Shown piece after piece: positions 1 to 7,668 of a stretch of 64,000 bases of DNA. Source of the DNA: Castellaniella sp034675905 (GTDB lineage Bacteria > Pseudomonadota > Gammaproteobacteria > Burkholderiales > Burkholderiaceae_B); assembly GCF_034675905.1 (NCBI RefSeq), contig NZ_JAUCCV010000010.1:620001-684000 (forward strand). Reading direction: 5' to 3'. The stretch's first letter is position 1, and each line of letters begins with the position of its first letter. The notes under the pieces are model-generated. The model did not search any database. It had not been told where the DNA came from and was given only the letters and a program-made list of their open reading frames with translations. The translations under genes and the position numbers were made by a program.

Positions 1-1156
1 GCCGGGAATAAGCCCATTCGGCAGCGGCGGACTTGGATCGGTCCCAGTCCGTGCGCCCGCCGTCCGTGTAGAACATGGGCAGGCCGCCGCGCGAATGGCC
101 GGTGGCATCCTGATTCTGGAACAGAAAGCCCAGCGTCGCCAGGGTGCTGGGGCCCAGGTCGGCCTCGACAACGCCATATAGGGTCTTGCTGTGTTCCTGC
201 AGGCGTTCCAGATACGAGCCGTTCTGCTGCCAAGCTGCGACCAGCCGGCCACGCACGGTGCCGGCCTCGTTCAGGGGCGAGGAGATGTCCGCCTCGGTCC
301 GGTACAGATCCCAGGACCCGGTCTCGATGCTGGCGCGCGCCTGGAATTCACGTGTGGGCCGCTTGCGGATCAGATTGATCGTCGCGCCGGGCGCACCCAC
401 GCCGCTCATCAGGCCATTGGCCCCGCGGATCACCTCGACACGGTCATAGGGCGCCATATCGGCGCTCTGGAAGATGCCCTTGTAGTTGCTGTAGACCTGA
501 TTGACCCCATCGACCTGGTAGTTTTCCACCTGGAAGCCGCGCGCGTAGATCGGGCTGGTGTCCGAGCCCCGGTTGCCCGAGGTGTTCATCACCAGGCCCG
601 GCGTGTTGTCCACCACATCCGCCAGCGAGGTCAGCCCCTGATCGTCCATGCGCTGACGCGTGATGACGCTGACGGATTGCGGCGTCTCGCGGATCGACAG
701 GTTCAAGCGCGTGGACGAATTGCTGGCCTGCGCGGCATAGGACCCGGTGCCCTCGGTCGTGGGATCCAGGGCACCGCGCACGACGACCGGCTGCAGGACC
801 TGCGCATCGCCAGCGGCGGCATCGCCCTGGCGCACGACGGTGTAGCGGTTCGGCCCAGTCTGTCTGGCCTCCAGGCCCGAGCCCTGCAGCAAACGGCTCA
901 GGGCATCCGGGGCGGAATAGCTTCCCTGCAACGCCGGAGCGCGCCGGGTTTCAGCCAATGCGGTGGGGAACACGACTTGCAGCCCGGTCTGTGCTGCTAA
1001 GGCATTCAAGGCCTGATCCAGCGGCTGAGCGGGCAGATCCAGGCCCTGTACGGCGGCCTGCGCCCAAGCCCCGGCCACCCACGCCAGGCTGCCGGCCGCC
1101 AGCGCAGCGGAAATCGTTGCCACAGCCCCACGTCGGGACCTCCCAGAGGTCTTCAT
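1..1156 (-). CDS. TonB-dependent siderophore receptor/transducer (N-terminal part, runs off window)
   Basis: Outer-membrane receptor for a ferric siderophore that can also signal to a FecR/FecI pair. The first 385 codons are present; the beta-barrel lies beyond base 1. I read the frame from ATG at 1156: a signal peptide (about residues 1-33, ending AWA), then a secretin/TonB N-terminal signalling domain (about 36-107, with LPAQPLDQALNALAAQTG), then a TonB-box region and a plug domain with RETPQSVSVITRQRM and RVEVIRGANGLMSG. The signalling domain is the hallmark of FecA/FpvA-type transducers and fits the fecIR genes just upstream. It probably imports the siderophore made by the divergent genes; that pairing is inferred from proximity. 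Confidence 0.9.
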   Translation of the reverse strand, partial: MKTSGRSRRGAVATISAALAAGSLAWVAGAWAQAAVQGLDLPAQPLDQALNALAAQTGLQVVFPTALAETRRAPALQGSYSAPDALSRLLQGSGLEARQTGPNRYTVVRQGDAAAGDAQVLQPVVVRGALDPTTEGTGSYAAQASNSSTRLNLSIRETPQSVSVITRQRMDDQGLTSLADVVDNTPGLVMNTSGNRGSDTSPIYARGFQVENYQVDGVNQVYSNYKGIFQSADMAPYDRVEVIRGANGLMSGVGAPGATINLIRKRPTREFQARASIETGSWDLYRTEADISSPLNEAGTVRGRLVAAWQQNGSYLERLQEHSKTLYGVVEADLGPSTLATLGFLFQNQDATGHSRGGLPMFYTDGGRTDWDRSKSAAAEWAYSR

Positions 1157-1175
1157 CGGTTTCACTCCCTGAATC

Positions 1176-1194
1176 AATAATGAGATTGAGAATT
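1176..1194 (-). promoter_or_regulatory. Weak Fur-box-like site before the receptor gene
   Basis: An AT-rich stretch (AATAATGAGATTGAG...) in GC-rich DNA, 20 bases upstream of the receptor start. It matches about 11-12 of 19 positions of the GATAATGATAATCATTATC consensus by eye. It may be a Fur site or part of the FecI-dependent promoter. Confidence 0.4.
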
Positions 1195-1248
1195 GATCAA
1201 ATCAGAAGTGAAGACGTTCGGGCGCTGCCCGACATGGCAGATCCGTTA

Positions 1249-2130
1249 CTATTTTTTACTATTTGACCGCAGAAAGACCTGGGCCACCCCATCGGGCTGA
1301 CGCTCGATCCGCACCGGCAACACAGACGGCAGGCTGTCGATCAATGATTCAAGATCCCGGATCCGATACTCACCCGACAGGCGCAAGGCATCGGTATCCA
1401 CTGGCGGATCGCCCGCCCAGACAACCGGCGCGGGACGATAATGGCTCAAGGTGACCAACACGTCGGATAGCGGCGTGCCGTCAAAGCGCAACCGGCCCTC
1501 GCGCCAGGCCGTCTCGCGCTCCAACACCGGCACACTGGCCGGGACGGCGCGCAATGTGCCGACATCCGCCGCCTGCCCCGCATCCAGCACGGTCTGTCCC
1601 GCAGGGCTGGACACCTCTACCCGCCCCTGCAGAACGGCAACCTGGGCGCCGGCCGCATCGCGCCGCACGCGGAACACCGTCCCGATGTCACGAACGACGG
1701 CATCGCCCACGCGCACGCGCAGCGGCCGCCAGTTCTGCGCCACCGTCAGCACGACCTGACCGGCATCCAGACGCATGTCGCGGGTTCGCAGGCGCCACTG
1801 CATTGTCAACATGGACCGGCTATCCAAGGCGACGACCGTGCCATCCCTCGCCGTCCAGGCGCTGGGCGCCCCCGCCCCCACGGCGACCGTGCGTTCCCGC
1901 AGCACCGGATTCCAGGCCCATAGCCCCGCGCATAGAACCACACCGGCGCTTGCGATGGCTTGGCGCCGGCGCAGCCGCCGCTGGGCCGACTGGGCCTTGG
2001 CCTCGCGCAGGATCTCCTCACGCGAGGGCAGACGGGCACGCAGCACATCCTCGAACGGCATGAAAGGATCGGCGCCGGAGCCGACGTTCTGTCGACGAGG
2101 CGCCGCACCGGGATCCGCTCGGTCCGTCAT
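1249..2130 (-). CDS. FecR-like anti-sigma factor / sigma regulator
   Basis: Inner-membrane protein that relays receptor occupancy to the FecI-type sigma factor. 293 residues from the ATG at 2130, chosen because it overlaps the sigma gene stop by ATGA; an open frame continues further upstream but lies inside the sigma gene. A single membrane segment is visible near residues 57-77 (AIASAGVVLCAGLWAW). A FecR periplasmic domain follows (RDIGTVFRVRRDAAGAQVAV) and a C-terminal STN-interacting region (LRLSGEYRIRDLESLIDSLP). The cytoplasmic part before the membrane segment is basic and lacks the tryptophan-rich helix usual in FecR proteins, so its sigma contact may be atypical. Confidence 0.85.
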   Translation of the reverse strand: MTDRADPGAAPRRQNVGSGADPFMPFEDVLRARLPSREEILREAKAQSAQRRLRRRQAIASAGVVLCAGLWAWNPVLRERTVAVGAGAPSAWTARDGTVVALDSRSMLTMQWRLRTRDMRLDAGQVVLTVAQNWRPLRVRVGDAVVRDIGTVFRVRRDAAGAQVAVLQGRVEVSSPAGQTVLDAGQAADVGTLRAVPASVPVLERETAWREGRLRFDGTPLSDVLVTLSHYRPAPVVWAGDPPVDTDALRLSGEYRIRDLESLIDSLPSVLPVRIERQPDGVAQVFLRSNSKK

Positions 2131-2720
2131 CGGGACTCCTCTGCACCGGAATACTCCCCGGCGCAAGGCAAGACATCCGCACCCGACCTGGCGTCGGGCA
2201 TGCAGGCCCGGGCAGGCGCCCACTGCAAGCGGATCAACTGGATCGCCTGCCCATAGTGCTTGGCGACGGTATTGCGGGACAGATCCAGTTCGCTGGCGAT
2301 CGCCATCTGGGGCATGTCATAAAGACGGTGCAGGATGAAGACCTGCCGCGCCCGATCCGGCATTCCTTGAATCACGGCCGCCAGATCCTCGACCGCCTGC
2401 AACCCATGCAGGTAAGAGGCGGCATCTTCGTGACAATCCCGGACAGAGCACCCCGCAAGGGTTTCGGTCAGATGGGTGCGCCGCGTATCGCCACGCCGGC
2501 GGTCGATCGCGTGATTGCGCAGGACACGGCGCAGAAAAGCCAGCGGCTGGCGCACGCCGGCAGGCTCCGGCCTATCCAGCAGATCGGCGCAGACCTCGTG
2601 CACCACATCGCGGGCGAAATCGGCATCGCCGAACCGGCGCCCGACGTATCTGACCAGATCGTCGTAATGGCAGACCAGACTGGCGACCAGTCCGCCTGCC
2701 CTTGGCTCGGTGGGTTCCAT
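2127..2720 (-). CDS. FecI-type ECF RNA polymerase sigma factor
   Basis: ECF sigma factor of the iron-starvation class, expected to drive the downstream receptor gene. 197 residues. Region 2 is seen in HYDDLVRYVGRRFGDADFA and DVVHEVCADLL; region 4 in MPDRARQVFILHRLYDMPQM followed by the helix-turn-helix ASELDLSRNTVAKH. Its stop overlaps the fecR start (ATGA), so the two are translationally coupled. A Fur-box-like site lies 52 bases upstream, giving the usual cascade of Fur controlling FecI and FecI controlling the receptor. That cascade is known for the family and inferred here. Confidence 0.9.
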   Translation of the reverse strand: MEPTEPRAGGLVASLVCHYDDLVRYVGRRFGDADFARDVVHEVCADLLDRPEPAGVRQPLAFLRRVLRNHAIDRRRGDTRRTHLTETLAGCSVRDCHEDAASYLHGLQAVEDLAAVIQGMPDRARQVFILHRLYDMPQMAIASELDLSRNTVAKHYGQAIQLIRLQWAPARACMPDARSGADVLPCAGEYSGAEESR

Positions 2721-2771
2721 GAAATTCGCGGTGCGCAGATATCCGGCAGCAGATTGCCAGACTTAGTTAAT

Positions 2772-2790
2772 AATAATGAGAATGAATCTC
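2772..2790 (-). promoter_or_regulatory. Fur box upstream of fecI
   Basis: The 19-mer beginning AATAATGAGAATG agrees with the Fur consensus at about 14 of 19 positions and sits in a sharply AT-rich island. A minus-strand TATAGT at 2800-2805 is a plausible -10, which would place the Fur box over the start of transcription, a repressing position. Confidence 0.65.
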
Positions 2791-2848
2791 GATTAATAAA
2801 CTATACCATCGTACCGCCAGCCGGATACGCTTTCCGGCTGTCATGCGA

Positions 2849-3706
2849 TCATGCGCTACCCAACAGCCACCGCCATCCCGCCATCAAGGCATCCTGCGGC
2901 GCAGTCCTATGGATATGTCCCGGCAGCACCTCGTGGCGCAAGCGGAGGCCGGGACAAGTCGCCAGATCCGCCGCCAGCCCCTGCACGCCGTCCACCATGG
3001 CGCGATGTTCCCGCTTGATCAGCTGCTGTTGTCGCTCTTGGGGGCTCAGACTCATTTCCTGGGGACTGAGACCCTGCTCATATTCCCCCACTGTCAGGGC
3101 GACGCCCAGACCCGGCACGCCCTGCTTTTCCAGCCATGCCCGGCGCCGGCGCACCAGCCGACGCACATAGCCCTGCCCCCACCACACCGACGGGCTGGAC
3201 AGCACATAGCCATCAAAGGCGTCCGCCCGATGCAGCAGGACATAGAGCGCAAACAACGCCCCCAGCGAGTGGCCCGCCAGCGCCTGGCGGCGGGGGTCCA
3301 GGCGGAAATCAGCCGCTACCCGTGCACGGACCGTATCCAGGGTATGCAGCCAATGCGCCGCCCCCGTCTGCACGCTATCAGGCAAGGGATCTGCTGCCTG
3401 ATAGCCGGCAGGCCTGGCCTGCGGCGGCACATCCGCCGTCCGGTCGGCGGCGAATCTTTCCAGCCAATGCCGCGGCGTGTAGTCCCAGACGCGCTGCGTC
3501 GGCGCCTGCGGGGCCAAGCCCACCAGAATGCCGGGCAGGCCATCTGCGCCCGCAGTCTCGCGCATCGTGTCAAACTGGCTGAGATCCAGCACATAGGCCA
3601 CCGGCCAGCCCCCTGGCGGCATCAATCCGGGCGGTACGGCCACGCGCACGGCGCAACAGCGGCCATCCGGCAGGGGTACGGCAAACTCGGCGGAAAATGT
3701 CGTCAT
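2849..3706 (-). CDS. IroE/Fes-like alpha/beta-hydrolase, ferric-siderophore esterase
   Basis: Predicted esterase of the PF00756 type that would hydrolyse the ester backbone of a catecholate siderophore to release iron. 285 residues with no signal peptide, so probably cytoplasmic like Fes rather than periplasmic like IroE. The nucleophile elbow is GHSLGALFAL (about residues 144-153) and the likely catalytic histidine is in LPGHIHRT near the C-terminus. A short internal duplication, LSPQE-MSLSPQE, occurs around residues 213-225. It lies head to head with the permease operon and upstream of fecI. Substrate is inferred from context. Confidence 0.8.
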   Translation of the reverse strand: MTTFSAEFAVPLPDGRCCAVRVAVPPGLMPPGGWPVAYVLDLSQFDTMRETAGADGLPGILVGLAPQAPTQRVWDYTPRHWLERFAADRTADVPPQARPAGYQAADPLPDSVQTGAAHWLHTLDTVRARVAADFRLDPRRQALAGHSLGALFALYVLLHRADAFDGYVLSSPSVWWGQGYVRRLVRRRRAWLEKQGVPGLGVALTVGEYEQGLSPQEMSLSPQERQQQLIKREHRAMVDGVQGLAADLATCPGLRLRHEVLPGHIHRTAPQDALMAGWRWLLGSA

Positions 3707-3762
3707 GACGGGGCCATCATTGATCCTCTATACTGGCACGATTGTAAACGTTTCTCATTCAT
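3705..3762 (+). promoter_or_regulatory. Candidate promoter and weak Fur-like site for the permease operon
   Basis: ATGACG (3705-3710), an 18-base spacer and TATACT (3729-3734) form a sigma70-like promoter. Between the -10 and the ATG at 3761 is an AT-rich stretch (GTAAACGTTTCTCATTC) with only about 10-11 of 19 matches to the Fur consensus. No Shine-Dalgarno is visible. The 26-base gap between the -10 and the start codon is the same as at the entE promoter. Confidence 0.4.
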
Positions 3763-4816
3763 GAACTCTTCTCAAGCCGCCCTGCCGGACACCCTGGAAA
3801 ACTACCGGCATCTGCTGCGCCGCCGCTGGCTGTTGGTCGGCCTGCTGGGATGCATCATCCTGGTCTCCATTCTGGCGGACTTCACACTGGGACCTTCCGG
3901 CCTGGGGTGGGCCGAGCTCAGCCACGCCCTGTTCCAGCCTGCCCAGGCCGATCCGACCACCCGCGTGATCGTCTGGGACATCCGCCTGCCCTATGCCCTG
4001 ATGGCCGTGGCCGTGGGCCTGGCGCTGGGCCTGGCGGGCGGCGAAATGCAGACCATCCTGAACAACCCGCTGGCCAGCCCGTTTACGCTGGGCATCTCGT
4101 CAGCGGCGGCATTCGGCGCCTCGCTGGCCATCGTCCTGGGGCTGTCGCTGCCCGGCGTGCCGCAATCCTGGATGGTCGCGGCCAACGCCTTTGTCTTTGC
4201 CCTGGTGTCCGCGCTGCTGCTGGATCTGGTCGCCCGTTGGGGCGCCATGAGCACATCCGGCCTGATCCTGTTCGGCATCGCCCTGGTGTTTTCCTTCAAT
4301 GCGGCCGTGTCGCTGGTGCAGTTCGTCGCCAGCGCCGAGGCGCTGCAGGGGCTGGTGTTCTGGACCATGGGCAGCCTGGCCCGGTCCTCCTGGCCCAAGC
4401 TGGGCGTGCTACTGCTGGCGATCGCCCTGCTGCTGCCGCTGTCGCTGCGCGACACCTGGAAGCTGACGGCGCTGCGCCTGGGCGAGGACCGCGCCGCCAG
4501 CTTCGGCATCGATGTGCCGCGCCTGCGGCTGACGGCGCTGCTGCGCATCAGCATCCTGGCGGCGCTGGCGGTGTCTTTCGTCGGCACCATCGGTTTTGTC
4601 GGCCTGATCGCCCCCCACATCGCCCGGCGCCTGTTCGGCGAGGATCACCGCTTTTATCTGCCGGGCAGCGCCCTGGTGGGCGGGACGATTCTGTCGTTGG
4701 CCTCGATCGCCTCGAAAAACATCGTGCCGGGCATCATCGTACCGGTGGGGATCGTGACCTCGCTGGTCGGCGTCCCGTTTTTTCTGTCCGTCGTCCTGCG
4801 CCGGCAGGTGAAATGA
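3761..4816 (+). CDS. FecCD-family iron-siderophore ABC transporter permease
   Basis: Inner-membrane permease for ferric-siderophore import. 351 residues with the multiple hydrophobic segments of the FecCD/BtuC family and conserved stretches WDIRLPYALMAVAVGLALGL near the N-terminus, MQTILNNPLASPFTLGISS, and FVGLIAPHIARRLFGEDHR near the C-terminus. The ATG at 3761 is preferred because upstream in-frame codons are antisense to the esterase gene. Only one permease gene is present, whereas enterobactin systems use FepD plus FepG, so a homodimer is implied. It is followed by the ATPase after 18 bases. Confidence 0.92.
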   Translation: MNSSQAALPDTLENYRHLLRRRWLLVGLLGCIILVSILADFTLGPSGLGWAELSHALFQPAQADPTTRVIVWDIRLPYALMAVAVGLALGLAGGEMQTILNNPLASPFTLGISSAAAFGASLAIVLGLSLPGVPQSWMVAANAFVFALVSALLLDLVARWGAMSTSGLILFGIALVFSFNAAVSLVQFVASAEALQGLVFWTMGSLARSSWPKLGVLLLAIALLLPLSLRDTWKLTALRLGEDRAASFGIDVPRLRLTALLRISILAALAVSFVGTIGFVGLIAPHIARRLFGEDHRFYLPGSALVGGTILSLASIASKNIVPGIIVPVGIVTSLVGVPFFLSVVLRRQVK

Positions 4817-4834
4817 CATGAAAACCCCCTGACC

Positions 4835-5617
4835 ATGCTGCAGATCCAGGATCTCTCGGTCGCCTACGGCCATCGCCCCATCATCCGCCGCCTGACGGCG
4901 GGCCCCTTGGCCCCGGGCCGGGTGGTCTCGCTGCTGGGTCCCAATGGCAGCGGCAAGTCCACGCTGCTCAAGGCGATCGCCGGGCTGCTCAAAGCCGGCG
5001 GCCAAGTGCTGCTGGATGGCCAGGACCTGACCCGCCTGTCCTTCGAGCGCCGGGCGCAACAGGTCGTCTATCTGCCGCAATCCCTGCCGGCATCGGTGCA
5101 TCTGCGGGTCTTTGAGTCCGTGTTGGTGGCCGCCCGCGCATCCGACCTGGCCCCGCAGGCGCAAGACGCCAGCCCGCAACGCATCCTGAATGTGCTGTCG
5201 CGGCTGGGCATCGAACACCTGGCAATGCACTATCTGGACGAGTTGTCCGGCGGACAAAAACAGCTGGTCGGACTGGCCCAGGCGCTGATCCGCACCCCGC
5301 GCCTGCTGCTGCTGGACGAACCGCTGTCGGCCCTGGACCTGAACTATCAATGCCATGTCATGGACCTGCTGCGCCAGGAAACACAGGAACACGGCCTGAC
5401 GACGCTGATCGTGCTGCATGACCTGAACATCGCCCTGCAGCGCAGCGACGATGCCCTGCTGATCCAGGCGGGCGAACTGGTCGGCCACGGCAGCCCCGAT
5501 ACCGTCATCACGCCGGATGCGTTGGCCCAGGTCTATCAGGTCGATGCCCGGGTGGAAACGTGTTCGCGCGGCCTGCGGCACATCCTGATCGACGGGCTGT
5601 GCGTTCCTTCCGTCTGA
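4835..5617 (+). CDS. Iron-siderophore ABC transporter ATP-binding protein
   Basis: Cytoplasmic ATPase powering the permease encoded just upstream. 260 residues. Walker A is GPNGSGKST (about residues 36-44), the Q-loop is in VVYLPQSLP, the signature is LSGGQKQLVGLAQAL, Walker B is LLLLDEPLSALD, and the H-loop is in IVLHDLNIA. These are typical of the FepC/FecE/FhuC group. It is co-oriented with the permease and the binding-protein gene, so transporter assembly from one transcript is expected. Confidence 0.93.
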   Translation: MLQIQDLSVAYGHRPIIRRLTAGPLAPGRVVSLLGPNGSGKSTLLKAIAGLLKAGGQVLLDGQDLTRLSFERRAQQVVYLPQSLPASVHLRVFESVLVAARASDLAPQAQDASPQRILNVLSRLGIEHLAMHYLDELSGGQKQLVGLAQALIRTPRLLLLDEPLSALDLNYQCHVMDLLRQETQEHGLTTLIVLHDLNIALQRSDDALLIQAGELVGHGSPDTVITPDALAQVYQVDARVETCSRGLRHILIDGLCVPSV

Positions 5618-5653
5618 TCCTTTGAACCTCTCATCAACACGCCCCCGATCCCC

Positions 5654-6841
5654 ATGTCTTTCCCGGATACCCGCGCTGCAGCGTCATCTGCTCTCCATAC
5701 CCGCACCGGCGGCCTGCGCGCGCTGCTGTCGGCCCTGCTGCTGACACTGGCGGCGCTGGTGGCAGGGCCGGCCACCGCCGCTCCCATCCAGGTCACGGAT
5801 ATTCTGGGCCGCACCGTCACGCTGCCCGGCCCGGCCCAACGCGTGGTCCTGGCCCAGGCGCGGCACTTTCAGGTGCTGTCCCTGCTGACACCGGACCCCG
5901 CCGCCATTCTGGCCGGCTGGTCCGACGAGTTCAAAACCTCTTTCGCGCCCGACTACCAGGTCGCCTTGCAGCGTTTTCCCAGTCTGGCCAAAGTGCCCGT
6001 CGTGGGGCGCCACACGGCGGACTCGTTCTCGGTGGAAAGCGCACTGGCGCTGCGCCCGGATCTAGTGGTGATGACGGCATCCTTCGCCGGTCTGACAGCA
6101 GGCCAGACAGCCAGCGAATCCCCCATCATCCGCCGCTTCGAAACCGCCAACGTCCCGGTCATCGTGATCGACTTTTTCATGCGCCCGCTGGAAAACACCG
6201 TCCCCAGCCTGCGGGCGCTGGGCCGTGCCATCGGCCGCGACGCCCAGTCCGAGGCGTTCATCCGCTTCTACGAACGCCACATGCAGGCGATCGCGCAGCG
6301 CCTGGCCGACCTGCCGGAAGACCAGCGCCCGCCCGTCTTCGTCCACGCCCACGCAGGCAGCACGGACTGCTGCAATTCGCCGGGCGTGGGCACCTTCAAT
6401 GAAATGATCCGCTACGCCGGGGGCCGCAATATCGGCGCCGGCGTCCTGAAAAGCGCCACCGGCAAACTGAATTTCGAGTACATCAACGCCAGCGCCCCAC
6501 AGGTCTATGTCGCGACCGGCACGGGTTCCCGCGCCGCCAAGGGGCTGGCGATCGGCGCTGGCGTGGACGAGGACCAAGCCCGCGCCAGCCTGAAGCGCCT
6601 GATCGAATCCAACCATCTCGACGCCCTGCCCGCCGTGCGATCCGGCAACAGCCATGGCATCTGGCACGCCTTCAACGATTCGCCGCTGCACGTGGTCTTC
6701 ATCGAGGCCCTGGCGCACTGGATCCACCCCGACCGGTTCCAGGACATCAACCCGGCTGACACGCTGCGCGAGATCAACACGCAATTCCTGGCGGTCCCTC
6801 TGCAAGGCGCCTATCTGGTGGATTTGCCGGCCCAGCCATGA
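5654..6841 (+). CDS. Periplasmic ferric-siderophore binding protein (FecB/BtuF fold)
   Basis: Periplasmic substrate-binding component of the import system. 395 residues with a long N-region and a signal peptide core LLSALLLTLAALVAGPATA ending near residue 43. The mature part opens with ITDILGRTVTLPGP-like sequence (seen as VTDILGRTVTLPGPAQRVV), characteristic of the PF01497 family. Two cysteines are adjacent (TDCCNSPG). It is longer than FepB-type proteins (about 320). Ligand is inferred from the neighbouring biosynthetic genes. Confidence 0.88.
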   Translation: MSFPDTRAAASSALHTRTGGLRALLSALLLTLAALVAGPATAAPIQVTDILGRTVTLPGPAQRVVLAQARHFQVLSLLTPDPAAILAGWSDEFKTSFAPDYQVALQRFPSLAKVPVVGRHTADSFSVESALALRPDLVVMTASFAGLTAGQTASESPIIRRFETANVPVIVIDFFMRPLENTVPSLRALGRAIGRDAQSEAFIRFYERHMQAIAQRLADLPEDQRPPVFVHAHAGSTDCCNSPGVGTFNEMIRYAGGRNIGAGVLKSATGKLNFEYINASAPQVYVATGTGSRAAKGLAIGAGVDEDQARASLKRLIESNHLDALPAVRSGNSHGIWHAFNDSPLHVVFIEALAHWIHPDRFQDINPADTLREINTQFLAVPLQGAYLVDLPAQP

Positions 6842-6876
6842 TGCGGCAGCACGCCGCCGCATAGCAGCCTAAAACC

Positions 6877-7578
6877 ATGCCCGACATCTGCATCGTCGCC
6901 CTGCGCGGCCTGCCCGATGAGGCGCAGGCGCAGCGCCTGCGGCAAGATCTGCCGCAGGCGGAGCAGCACTGGATCACCCGCCTGCACCGGCCCCAAGACC
7001 GCCTGCGCAGCCTGCTGGGCCGAGCCCTGGTGCGCCGCCTGCTGGCGCAGCGCTTGGGGGCGCCCCCCGCGCACATTGCCCTGAACACCGGCCCCCACGG
7101 CAAACCGCAACTGAGCGCCCTTGCCGGTGCGGCGCCCGTCTGGCATTTCAACATCGCCCACAGCGGCGATCAGGTGCTGGCGGCCATCGGCCCGCAGCCC
7201 TTGGGCGTGGACGTGGAGGCCTGCCCGGACACCATCGATGCCGCCTTGCTGCAGATGGTCATGGGCCGCCGGGCTGCCGACCGGTCGCCCGATCTGGACC
7301 CGCGGGCGTTTTGCACCGAATGGGTCCAGCGCGAAGCCGTCCTGAAGGCCTGCGGCCTGGGCCTGATGATCACACCGGGCCAATTACGCCTGCACGCAGG
7401 CGGCCATGGCTGGCGAAGCGTCTCCGGACCGCCCGCGACAGACGGCCTGTACGTCCGGCTGCTATGGGCATCATCCACGGACTGCGCGGCCCTATGCCTG
7501 CCTGCCCCGACCCCTGCCTGGCAGCTGTCGCAGTGGGATCTGGCCGCCTGGCTGGATGCCTCGGAACCCAGCACCTAA
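6877..7578 (+). CDS. Sfp/EntD-type 4'-phosphopantetheinyl transferase
   Basis: Transfers 4'-phosphopantetheine from CoA to the serine of carrier proteins, here expected to activate the aryl carrier protein and the PCP of EntF. 233 residues. Motifs of the Sfp class are present: FNIAHSGDQVLAAI, LGVDVEA with metal-binding Asp112 and Glu114, and WVQREAVLKACG in place of the common WxxKEAxxK. It lies between the transporter genes and entE, 90 bases before the entE start. Target assignment is inferred. Confidence 0.88.
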   Translation: MPDICIVALRGLPDEAQAQRLRQDLPQAEQHWITRLHRPQDRLRSLLGRALVRRLLAQRLGAPPAHIALNTGPHGKPQLSALAGAAPVWHFNIAHSGDQVLAAIGPQPLGVDVEACPDTIDAALLQMVMGRRAADRSPDLDPRAFCTEWVQREAVLKACGLGLMITPGQLRLHAGGHGWRSVSGPPATDGLYVRLLWASSTDCAALCLPAPTPAWQLSQWDLAAWLDASEPST

Positions 7579-7612
7579 CCGCGCTTTCCATCATTACCCG
7601 CTGGATCACTGC

Positions 7613-7668
7613 TGGACCGACGTCTGCAAAATTCTCTATAATTAAAGAACATAATCATTCTCATTATC
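7613..7668 (+). promoter_or_regulatory. entE promoter with strong Fur box abutting the start codon
   Basis: TGGACC (7613-7618), an 18-base spacer and a perfect TATAAT (7637-7642) form a sigma70 promoter. A Fur box at 7650-7668 (CATAATCATTCTCATTATC) matches the consensus at about 15 of 19 positions and ends on the base before the ATG. Fur binding would cover the transcription start and the start codon. No Shine-Dalgarno is visible in the roughly 20-base leader. Confidence 0.75.

Noticed and set aside
2843..3760. N-terminal extension of the permease by about 306 codons
   Set aside because: The extension lies opposite the esterase gene and is Arg/His/Pro-rich without hydrophobic pattern; the permease family begins near residue 1 of the 3761 start.
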